Source: Diphasiastrum complanatum (Eukaryota > Streptophyta > Lycopodiopsida > Lycopodiales > Lycopodiaceae). Taken from it: 56,172 nucleotides of DNA. The position numbers were made by a program, and so were the translations under genes. The stretch is taken from positions 1 to 56,172 of the forward strand of contig MU833465.1 of the NCBI GenBank assembly GCA_029204225.1, read 5' to 3'. Below the pieces are notes generated by a model, which did no database searches, was not told the DNA's origin, and was given only the letters and a program-made list of their open reading frames with translations. Shown here one piece after another: positions 55,101 through 56,172 of this stretch. The stretch's first letter is position 1, and every line of letters starts with the position of its first letter.

Positions 55101-55983
55101 ATACTGGTTACAGTTATGTACGTTGGCATTATGGCTCGGTCAAGAAGTATGACTTTGAAATGCAGAACAAAGTGTCTCTGGGCTGGATTATGGGTTTGGG
55201 CCCCAGTCTTGGGCTAGTTCGTGTTCCTGGAATTGGACTATTCTACACGGATCTTGCACATGGAGTTCCATCAATTTTTTCTCGTTTTATCACTCATCTT
55301 CCTGCTTTCCATAGGGTTCTTGTATTTGTTTGTGTCAAGTATCTCCCAGTTCGAATTGTTCCACAGGATGAGAGATTCTTGTTTCGATGGATAGGTCCAA
55401 AAAGTTATATGATGTTCCGATGTGCTGTGAGGTATGGCTATAGAGATTTGCACAGGAAAGATGACAACTTTGAGCAACTGTTAATTGAAAGCCTTTCTGC
55501 ATTCATCCGTTCCGAGTCATTGGAAGATGTCCAGGGTCAGCCAACATATATGAGCTCCTCGAGGGAGCACTCTCAATTTCTGGAGCTGTGCACTTCCAAA
55601 TGGGTCCACCATCACTAGGACAACTACCCAGCCTACGAGCATCACATATGTTGATGGCATCTACTTCAGAGAACTCTCTTTTATCAGAGATGTCTCATGA
55701 GATAATAAGATCCCATGAGAATGAGATCAGTCAAGCTTCCATGCCCTCAACAGAGGATATACTGACGGAGGATTACCTTGAGCTTCTAATGGAAGCAAAG
55801 GAACAAGGAATTGTTCACATAATTGGAAACACTCTTATTGTAGCACGGGATGGTTCAAGCTTCCTGAAGAGGTTGACCATTAATTATGCCCATGCCTGGT
55901 TAAGGAACTTGTCAAGAGATAGTGCCCTTTATCACATACCACATGAAAGTCTTTTCAGTGTGGGCATGTTATACAAGGTGTGA
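19080..55983 (+). CDS. KUP/HAK/KT family potassium transporter, nine coding exons (span)
   Basis: Spliced from 19080-19199, 19575-19800, 52947-53192, 53414-53464, 53649-53909, 54054-54106, 54242-54356, 54488-54743 and 54908-55983. All junction phases agree. The product would be roughly 750-800 residues, normal for plant KUP/HAK/KT proteins, which are multi-pass potassium uptake transporters of the plasma membrane or tonoplast. Family blocks are all present: [125 protein letters not shown] and RYGYRDLH. Start codons at 19080 and 19086 are both possible. Single-base indels in exons 8 and 9 break the frame, so this may be a recent pseudogene or contain sequence errors. Subfamily not assigned. 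Confidence 0.88.
19386..19440 (+). repeat. tRNA-derived SINE-like segment in intron 1
   Basis: TGGCTCAGTTG (19386-19396) is a perfect A box and GTTCGAGCC (19431-19439) a B box, with spacing of about 34 bases. No tRNA stem set can be folded, so it is a SINE head and not a tRNA gene. It lies in the 375-bp first intron of the transporter. Confidence 0.55.
19575..19800 (+). CDS. K+ transporter exon 2
   Basis: Acceptor ATGCAG, donor GAAG|GTAAGC. Encodes the first two membrane helices: [20 protein letters not shown] with the family's GVVYGD.GTSPLYV signature, then [20 protein letters not shown] and [10 protein letters not shown]. It ends one base into a glycine codon, completed by exon 3 after 33 kb ([10 protein letters not shown]). 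Reading on past the donor meets a stop within ten codons. Confidence 0.95.
19801..20699. other. Start of intron 2, no element recognised
   Basis: About 0.9 kb of apparently original intron sequence. The composition resembles the last kilobases of the intron. No ORF or repeat stands out. Confidence 0.5.
20700..23580 (+). mobile_element. 5'-truncated, internally deleted Ty1/copia element (same family as 28.8-34.2 kb)
   Basis: The leader at 20700-20970 aligns with the leader of the minus-strand element at 33.3-33.5 kb. Gag follows at 20974 ([20 protein letters not shown]), with stops and frameshifts, a zinc knuckle region near 21710-21760 and a protease scrap near 21900 (HMTPQRHWF). Most of protease, all of integrase and the first half of RT are deleted at about 22170. 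The RT end ([24 protein letters not shown]) and RNase H ([13 protein letters not shown]) run to about 23110. The purine tract is AAGGGGGGG with interruptions near 23158. A 3' LTR follows at about 23173-23580. No 5' LTR is found. Confidence 0.85.
23173..23580 (+). repeat. 3' LTR of the 20.7-23.6 kb copia element
   Basis: Opens like the family LTR (TGAAGAGTAATGCCTATTT) and ends GCAATTTATCA, matching GCAAATCATCA of the intact LTRs. Inside are the same blocks (AAGTGGCCCACTTGGCC, CTCCATAGCT). It is much more diverged than the pair at 28.8/33.8 kb. A primer-site-like TTGGTATCAAAAG follows 30 bases after it, hinting that another LTR element once began here. Confidence 0.75.
23640..24095. other. No recognisable gene
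   Basis: Intron sequence between the copia 3' LTR and the gypsy integrase relic. It may be decayed leader or LTR; nothing can be assigned. Confidence 0.35.
24100..24835 (-). pseudogene. Ty3/gypsy integrase relic
   Basis: Reading right to left there is first an HHCC-type zinc-finger remnant ([19 protein letters not shown], 24700s), then [20 protein letters not shown] (24430-24490), the YNxxxHxSTxxSPF block before the integrase C-terminus. A C-terminal [13 protein letters not shown] lies at about 24180-24220. Frameshifts separate all three and the DDE core is not readable. It is the end of a gypsy pol whose LTR is not evident on its downstream side. Confidence 0.75.
24940..25795 (-). repeat. 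Diverged gypsy-type LTR-like repeat, copy A
   Basis: Shares an ordered set of blocks with copy B at 26620-27262: GGTCTCGGGACCGCCAACA, AGACCTGG, GACT..ATTCTTGGCG, GGTTGAGCT, CCAGACTCC, TTGGACATG, GAGCTCCA..GCTAGCTCATGA, CTTGATTGGC and a terminal CTTCACAACA. The repeats are in direct orientation. The right-hand boundary (about 25790) is clearer than the left. Confidence 0.6.
25796..26154. other. Internal sequence between LTR-like copies, no gene recognised
   Basis: Minus-strand frames of about 80 residues (25832-26100) have no motif I recognise; they may be decayed gypsy pol. Confidence 0.35.
26155..26440 (+). pseudogene. Ty1/copia gag (UBN2) fragment
   Basis: The plus strand reads [16 protein letters not shown], then [31 protein letters not shown] and [11 protein letters not shown]. 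This parallels the family gag ([45 protein letters not shown]) with a stop at 26238. It is on the strand opposite the surrounding gypsy-like LTRs, so it is an independent scrap inserted or trapped between them. Confidence 0.75.
26620..27262 (-). repeat. Gypsy-type LTR-like repeat, copy B
   Basis: Direct repeat of copy A with better-preserved GC-rich blocks. On the minus strand it starts TGTTGTAAAGTTGACTTGGG directly after a purine-rich tract (AACGAGGGGAGGA), as expected for a 3' LTR preceded by a polypurine tract. The sequence just outside encodes [13 protein letters not shown], the kind of tail that ends gypsy pol. Confidence 0.65.
27263..27745. other. Short decayed gypsy pol tail and unassigned sequence
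   Basis: Only the [13 protein letters not shown]-type tail at 27263-27305 (minus strand) is recognisable. RT and integrase of that element are missing. Confidence 0.4.
27746..28559 (-). pseudogene. Ty3/gypsy gag end and aspartic protease, broken
   Basis: From right to left, a zinc-knuckle relic [16 protein letters not shown] (CX2C kept, His and the last Cys lost) is followed by an acidic linker and [16 protein letters not shown]. In a shifted frame comes the protease: [22 protein letters not shown], where the catalytic D-S/T-G has become D-L-G, then [20 protein letters not shown] further shifted frame carries [14 protein letters not shown] and [15 protein letters not shown]. Three frames and lost ligands mark it as dead. 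It abuts the gypsy LTR on its upstream side without a gag N-terminus, so a deletion or rearrangement joined them. Confidence 0.75.
28765..29162 (-). repeat. Copia 3' LTR
   Basis: 398 bp, TG..CA. On its upstream side in the element lies a run of 19 G (C on the plus strand, 29163-29181) forming the end of the polypurine tract. Confidence 0.95.
29163..29183 (-). promoter_or_regulatory. Copia polypurine tract expanded to a 19-G run
   Basis: On the element strand AA plus 19 G directly precedes the 3' LTR. Polypurine tracts prime plus-strand DNA synthesis. The related copy at 36283 has 14 G. A run this long is unusual and prone to slippage. Confidence 0.85.
29190..30240 (-). pseudogene. Copia RT C-terminal half and RNase H
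   Basis: Frame from about 30240 leftward: [14 protein letters not shown], the RT active site [30 protein letters not shown], then [10 protein letters not shown] and [25 protein letters not shown]. RNase H follows with [74 protein letters not shown] and DIFTKPL. RNase H acidic residues are intact. The frame is separated from the first RT half by a frameshift at 30205-30240 and runs into the poly-G tract. Confidence 0.93.
30205..31510 (-). pseudogene. Copia integrase C-terminal half and RT N-terminal half
   Basis: Begins in the integrase after PQQNG with [17 protein letters not shown] (holding the glutamate of DDE), then [20 protein letters not shown] and [11 protein letters not shown], the copia GKE-type C-terminus. 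An acidic linker leads to [70 protein letters not shown] and [19 protein letters not shown]. It ends out of frame at 30205. Confidence 0.93.
31586..32686 (-). pseudogene. Copia gag zinc knuckle, protease and integrase N-terminus
   Basis: An intact knuckle [14 protein letters not shown] is followed by the protease [12 protein letters not shown] (D-S-G present). Next come [26 protein letters not shown] and the integrase HHCC zinc finger ([12 protein letters not shown].., CEACALGK). The DDE core opens with HSDSCGPM and [14 protein letters not shown]. At 31586-31600 the frame breaks, and the segment that should hold the second catalytic aspartate (RTDNGGE) is reduced to NKGGKY, so the DDE triad is incomplete. 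Confidence 0.92.
32620..33290 (-). pseudogene. Copia gag, N-terminal (UBN2) part
   Basis: Starts at ATG 33290 ([20 protein letters not shown]). UBN2/DUF4219-type landmarks follow: [73 protein letters not shown] and [18 protein letters not shown] frameshift in the lysine-rich stretch near 32620-32640 separates it from its own zinc knuckle. Gag forms the particle that packages element RNA. Confidence 0.92.
33747..33758 (-). promoter_or_regulatory. Copia primer binding site
   Basis: Minus strand TGGTATCCGAGC, immediately inside the 5' LTR. Compare TGGTATCAGAGC, complementary to the 3' end of plant initiator-Met tRNA. The differences are small. Confidence 0.85.
33759..34158 (-). repeat. Copia 5' LTR
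   Basis: 400 bp, TG..CA, nearly identical to 28765-29162. On the element strand it begins TGTTGAAGAGTAATGCC. Confidence 0.95.
34297..34786 (-). pseudogene. Ty3/gypsy integrase C-terminus with chromodomain
   Basis: Right to left: [11 protein letters not shown] in one frame, then [37 protein letters not shown] and LRKAL. A chromodomain of the chromovirus type follows ([34 protein letters not shown]). Chromodomains steer integration to modified histones. The frame ends near 34297, directly before the polypurine tract and LTR. All of the upstream pol is missing and the right border abuts a plus-strand copia fragment at about 34790. Confidence 0.9.
34791..36282 (+). pseudogene. Second copia family: RT and RNase H, truncated
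   Basis: Starts abruptly in the RT N-terminus ([20 protein letters not shown]), with an early stop in GCK*VYR near 34885. Continues [60 protein letters not shown] and [17 protein letters not shown]. Frameshifts occur near 35460 and 35690. RNase H is well kept ([61 protein letters not shown]). Gag, protease and integrase are lacking. It is related to, but distinct from, the 28.8-34.2 kb family. Confidence 0.93.
36283..36296 (+). promoter_or_regulatory. Copia polypurine tract, 14-G run
   Basis: TTAA plus 14 G, directly followed by the LTR start TGTTGAAATAAATGCC. This parallels the 19-G tract of the related element. Confidence 0.85.
36297..36791 (+). repeat. Copia LTR (second family)
   Basis: Opens TGTTGAAATAAATGCCTATT and ends TCTAACA. 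It shares the start and CTCCATAGCT blocks with the first family. It lies at the 3' end of the RNase H fragment but is followed by a primer-site-like TGATATCAGAGCC at 36794-36806, so this LTR also serves as the 5' LTR of whatever lies downstream. Confidence 0.85.
36794..36806 (+). promoter_or_regulatory. Primer binding site after LTR
   Basis: TGATATCAGAGCC differs at one base from TGGTATCAGAGCC, the initiator-Met primer site of plant LTR retrotransposons. Confidence 0.75.
36807..37508 (+). other. Retroelement leader sequence
   Basis: An untranslated stretch between primer site and gypsy gag start, GC-rich at 36965-37240 (unlike the rest of the window), with a 9-G run at 37155-37163. Frames across it show no motif. 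It probably joins a copia leader to a gypsy leader; the join point is not visible. Confidence 0.45.
37797..38160. repeat. About 364-bp AT-rich insertion in gypsy gag
   Basis: Gag homology stops after WNSHF and resumes at HYDSSDD in the same frame 364 bases later. The inserted DNA is AT-rich, has a perfect 15-bp hairpin near its left end, and has no coding content. No clear target duplication is visible, so it may be a small non-autonomous element or a filler. Confidence 0.55.
37821..37855. repeat. Perfect 15-bp inverted repeat, 5-base loop
   Basis: TTGAAATTTTTTTCA (37821-37835) and its exact reverse complement TGAAAAAAATTTCAA (37841-37855) flank TTTAT. Confidence 0.95.
38398..38750 (+). repeat. 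Internal duplication within gypsy gag
   Basis: [34 protein letters not shown] (38398-38515) is repeated as [34 protein letters not shown] (38550-38735). The second unit is longer, keeping a segment lost from the first. The copies have diverged, so the event is old. Confidence 0.8.
39021..39400 (+). pseudogene. Ty3/gypsy aspartic protease (retropepsin)
   Basis: Two frames read [20 protein letters not shown] with NFI, then [21 protein letters not shown] and [20 protein letters not shown]. The active-site block of the family is DSGSTHNFI; here it is DEGSTHNFI, so the residue after Asp is changed. DVILGxxW is the usual second landmark. It follows gag with the normal gypsy spacing. Confidence 0.85.
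39620..40345 (+). pseudogene. Ty3/gypsy reverse transcriptase, N-terminal two thirds
   Basis: Across several frames: FNDVF, LPPSRG-like, [118 protein letters not shown] with DILIYS, then EEHEEHL and [15 protein letters not shown]. In the active site (F/YxDDILIYS) one catalytic Asp is Lys (YLKDILIYS). Stops are frequent. The domain breaks off at about 40349 after EIDPNKVR; RNase H, integrase and a 3' LTR are missing. Confidence 0.88.
40350..40489. other. Junction with 16-C homopolymer
   Basis: A short AT-rich stretch ends in a run of 16 C (40451-40466). It separates the truncated gypsy RT from the copia RT fragment. In the other copia copies such a run marks the polypurine tract, so this may be a remnant of a minus-strand copia end, but no LTR follows. 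Confidence 0.45.
40490..41010 (+). pseudogene. Third copia lineage: RT C-terminal fragment
   Basis: Reads [49 protein letters not shown]; in a shifted frame [20 protein letters not shown] and [20 protein letters not shown] with [15 protein letters not shown] is intact but frameshifts and stops disrupt the fragment. It ends in the RNase H approach. The sequence differs clearly from the two other copia families here. Confidence 0.88.
41911..41973. repeat. 31-bp tandem duplication
   Basis: CTAGGAAACCAATGCAACTA and the following ACATATCAGTT are repeated at once with three differences. Confidence 0.85.
42001..42088. repeat. 44-bp tandem duplication
   Basis: AAAAATGTCTATTGAAGACT and the following AGAGAGAGAATGAGCCAGAG are repeated with a G for A change and a 2-base insertion. 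Confidence 0.85.
43309..43553. repeat. About 127-bp tandem duplication
   Basis: GCTCTTAGT(A/G)TAAATATT begins both units (43309 and 43436). Both continue through ATCTCGTGACC, GTAGAT, GCAT(T/C)ATGCT, GAGCGA/AAGCGA and CTGTAGG. Diverged copies. Confidence 0.8.
43680..44098 (+). repeat. 5' LTR of the non-coding element
   Basis: 419 bp, TG..CA, containing GGCCATGCCTGCGTGCTGAT and a promoter-like CCTTATATAGAGA at about 43849, a plausible TATA box for the element. Confidence 0.85.
44099..44110 (+). promoter_or_regulatory. Primer binding site
   Basis: TGGTATCAAAGC directly after the LTR. One change from TGGTATCAGAGC (initiator-Met type). Confidence 0.9.
45203..45395 (+). repeat. Four diverged units of about 50 bp
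   Basis: The phrase GGTTG(T/C)TG(A/T)TTAG(C/T)CT recurs at about 45204, 45238, 45288 and 45341. The middle copies are followed by CTCAT, AACAA/AACAG, GATTC, TTTATT and AATCGA. A tandem array inside the non-coding element. Confidence 0.75.
46555..46866 (+). repeat. Truncated 3' LTR of the non-coding element
   Basis: Aligns with the first 5' LTR blocks (CTTATATAGAGACATCAAT, TATTGGCATAGA, CATTATGCTTCATCATTGTT) with a roughly 40-bp deletion near 46614. The last 100 bp are missing where the minus-strand copia fragment begins. Confidence 0.85.
46866..47995 (-). pseudogene. Heavily decayed copia end (RNase H and RT), first family
   Basis: The plus-strand text tracks 29150-30530 block by block: ATTACTCTTCAACACC (LTR edge), AAACTTATTTTACTAAGTGG, TGTTTTTGTCC, TTGGTTATCACAATGTAAC, GATGGCTTGTTGCTTGC and ATGAGTAAGTCATCCACATA. 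It ends in the frame [20 protein letters not shown]. Many deletions and stops remain; the LTR itself is absent beyond its last 15 bases. It cuts into the 3' LTR of the non-coding element, so it arrived later or came with a rearrangement. Confidence 0.85.
47974..48057. repeat. 42-bp tandem duplication across a transposon junction
   Basis: AGCCTTTTGCCACCAACC and the following T/CGTGTTAGGAATTAATGTT occur twice in a row with one difference. The unit joins RT sequence (RLVAKGY region, minus strand) to the first bases of the LTR starting at 48037. Confidence 0.9.
48037..48455 (+). repeat. 5' LTR of a copia element
   Basis: 419 bp from TGTTAGGAATTAATG to ATTCTGACA, followed by a primer site TGGTAGTAGAGC at 48456-48467. 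It shares GGCCATGCCT(G/A)CGTGCT, AGGGGCC and TAGTAAA blocks with the LTR at 43680, so they are related. The gag start at 50135 belongs to it. Confidence 0.8.
48456..48467 (+). promoter_or_regulatory. Primer binding site
   Basis: TGGTAGTAGAGC, two changes from TGGTATCAGAGC, immediately after the LTR. Confidence 0.8.
48500..49742 (-). pseudogene. 5'-truncated LINE, C-terminal zinc-binding region
   Basis: A 303-residue minus-strand frame opens with TTG, not ATG, so it is a C-terminal piece. Its middle reads [20 protein letters not shown] then [20 protein letters not shown] and [20 protein letters not shown]. This is the CX2C..HX4C block (residues 193, 196, 206, 211) with the IExGRY..PR..R.C..C...VEDE.HFL..CP pattern found at the C-terminus of many LINE reverse transcriptases. 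Downstream on its strand is an A-rich end (about 48480-48510), as expected of a LINE tail. RT and endonuclease are missing. It sits in the leader of a copia element. Confidence 0.65.
49868..50104 (+). repeat. 24-bp minisatellite, about nine to ten units
   Basis: The unit CTGACAGACCTGTTCGCTGG plus TTGT recurs with variants (TTCCCTGG, TTCACTGG) from 49883 to about 50100. It lies between the LINE and the gag start in the copia leader. A 24-bp period keeps frame, so a plus-strand frame reads as eight-residue repeats (GCLTDLFA); nothing suggests that it is translated. Confidence 0.9.
50135..50330 (+). pseudogene. Copia gag N-terminus, truncated
   Basis: ATG 50135 opens [20 protein letters not shown], then [20 protein letters not shown] and [12 protein letters not shown], the copia gag (UBN2/DUF4219) start found also at 20974 and 33290 in this window. 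Homology stops at about 50290. It is the gag of the element whose LTR is at 48037. Confidence 0.85.
50331..52946. other. Last 2.6 kb of intron 2
   Basis: Mostly without features. From about 51500 the sequence looks like original intron. A CATC/CCATC microsatellite lies at 51849-51880. The acceptor TTTGCAG ends at 52946. A frame at 52859 runs through the acceptor into exon 3 and is not a start. Confidence 0.5.
51846..51890. repeat. (CATC)n microsatellite
   Basis: CCATCCATCCATCCATCCAC followed by imperfect units. Confidence 0.9.
52947..53192 (+). CDS. K+ transporter exon 3
   Basis: Completes the glycine started in exon 2 and reads [20 protein letters not shown], a hydrophilic loop, [20 protein letters not shown] and [16 protein letters not shown] (third membrane segment, the GTxMVIGDGxLTPAIS signature). 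Donor TCGG|GTATCT. The open frame that continues past the donor is intronic. Confidence 0.95.
53414..53464 (+). CDS. K+ transporter exon 4 (51 bp)
   Basis: Acceptor GCATGCAG, donor CAAG|GTATGG. Encodes [17 protein letters not shown], the family's VLSAVSGL block. The phase fits exons 3 and 5. Too short for ORF finding. Confidence 0.92.
53649..53909 (+). CDS. K+ transporter exon 5
   Basis: Encodes membrane helix [40 protein letters not shown], the LYNIIKH loop, [13 protein letters not shown] and [14 protein letters not shown]. Donor ACAG|GTAGAA. The frame beyond it is intronic. Confidence 0.95.
54054..54106 (+). CDS. K+ transporter exon 6 (53 bp)
   Basis: Acceptor CTACAG, donor CAG|GTAACC. 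Encodes [17 protein letters not shown], the family's TEAMFADLGHF block. Too short for ORF finding. Confidence 0.93.
54242..54356 (+). CDS. K+ transporter exon 7, GC donor
   Basis: Acceptor GGGTGCAG. Encodes [20 protein letters not shown] with [18 protein letters not shown]. The exon ends CCAG|GCAAGC, a GC-AG intron with otherwise consensus donor; no GT site fits. The next exon supplies the split glycine (PG-PVFWP). Confidence 0.92.
54488..54743 (+). CDS. K+ transporter exon 8, frameshifted
   Basis: Reads [20 protein letters not shown] and [29 protein letters not shown], then meets a stop. In the next frame it continues with [20 protein letters not shown] and IGNAYG, the normal family sequence. 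The switch lies at about 54652 (one extra T). Without that base the exon has exactly the phase needed by exon 9. Donor ACG|GTAATG. Confidence 0.9.
54908..55983 (+). CDS. K+ transporter exon 9, last coding exon, several frameshifts
   Basis: Starts [20 protein letters not shown] with IWQ, then shifts frame in the AAAA run at 54977-54980 to [15 protein letters not shown]. It shifts again at about 55031-55034 to [20 protein letters not shown] and back at about 55122 to [20 protein letters not shown]. The long C-terminal part [40 protein letters not shown] and [20 protein letters not shown] is well conserved. One more shift at 55525-55610 leads to [35 protein letters not shown] and [11 protein letters not shown] with TGA at 55981. 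The net shift is zero. Confidence 0.88.
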
Positions 55984-56172
55984 AAACTGCTTGTTCCAGC
56001 AGTTCCATTTTTGGATCGATGAATTGAAAAAGTGCTTGCTTTTGTACATTGAAGTAGTACAGTCCAAGCTACGGTTTTCATGAGGGCTTGCATTCTTATC
56101 ATGGTCTAAGGGGGCGAGTACCTACTAGCTATTTCCTGCTAGCCTGGATCTGGGCCTTGCCAAAAAACTGGA
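55984..56172 (+). other. 3' untranslated region of the K+ transporter
   Basis: Sequence after the TGA to the window end. No clear AATAAA signal is seen, so the polyadenylation site is probably beyond the window or non-canonical. Confidence 0.5.

Noticed and set aside
54640-55615. Extra small introns explaining the frame switches in exons 8-9
   Set aside because: Each switch is one base and the protein continues without gap on both sides, so introns cannot explain them.

Overview
This is nuclear DNA from a land plant, most likely a gymnosperm or another large-genome plant. The case rests on AT-rich sequence, spliceosomal introns, a plant KUP/HAK/KT potassium-transporter gene with one intron of about 33 kb, and layer on layer of Ty1/copia, Ty3/gypsy, CACTA, LINE, SINE-like and helicase-bearing (Helitron-type) relics. 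The lineage is inferred from intron size and repeat style, not from a marker.

Layout. 1-10.2 kb: gene-poor AT-rich DNA holding a broken Pif1-type helicase, a 36-residue zinc-knuckle fragment and a minus-strand copia RNase H fragment. 10.2-10.9 kb: long GA and GT microsatellites. 10.9-15.6 kb: a decayed plus-strand unit that reads, in order, a SET-domain protein, a second partial copy of the SET C-terminus, a TNP2-type CACTA transposase, a DUF4218-like region and a DUF4216-like C-terminal part. This is the most unusual block in the window. 15.8-18.3 kb: a copia RT scrap, AT tandem repeats, two GA tracts and a tRNA-like SINE head between them.

19.08-55.98 kb: a KUP/HAK/KT potassium transporter on the plus strand in nine coding exons (19080-19199, 19575-19800, 52947-53192, 53414-53464, 53649-53909, 54054-54106, 54242-54356, 54488-54743, 54908-55983). 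Exons 1-7 are open. Exons 8 and 9 carry about five single-base indels, so the locus is either recently broken or contains sequence errors.

Intron 2 (19801-52946) is packed with mobile DNA. It holds a 5'-truncated copia copy (20.7-23.6 kb), gypsy integrase and LTR relics (24.1-28.6 kb) and a nearly complete minus-strand copia element (28765-34158) with a perfect 5-bp target duplication, nested in a gypsy LTR. Next come a gypsy chromodomain end (34.3-34.8 kb), a second copia RT/RNase H end with its LTR (34.8-36.8 kb) and a plus-strand gypsy gag-protease-RT (37.5-40.35 kb). After these lie another copia RT end (40.5-41 kb), a non-coding LTR element (43.68-46.87 kb), a decayed minus-strand copia end (46.87-48.0 kb), and a copia 5' LTR, primer site, leader and gag start split by a 5'-truncated LINE (48.04-50.3 kb).

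Apart from the transporter, nothing here looks like a working host gene. The transposable-element proteins are broken by stops, frameshifts or lost catalytic residues. The best-preserved one is the copia element at 28.8-34.2 kb.
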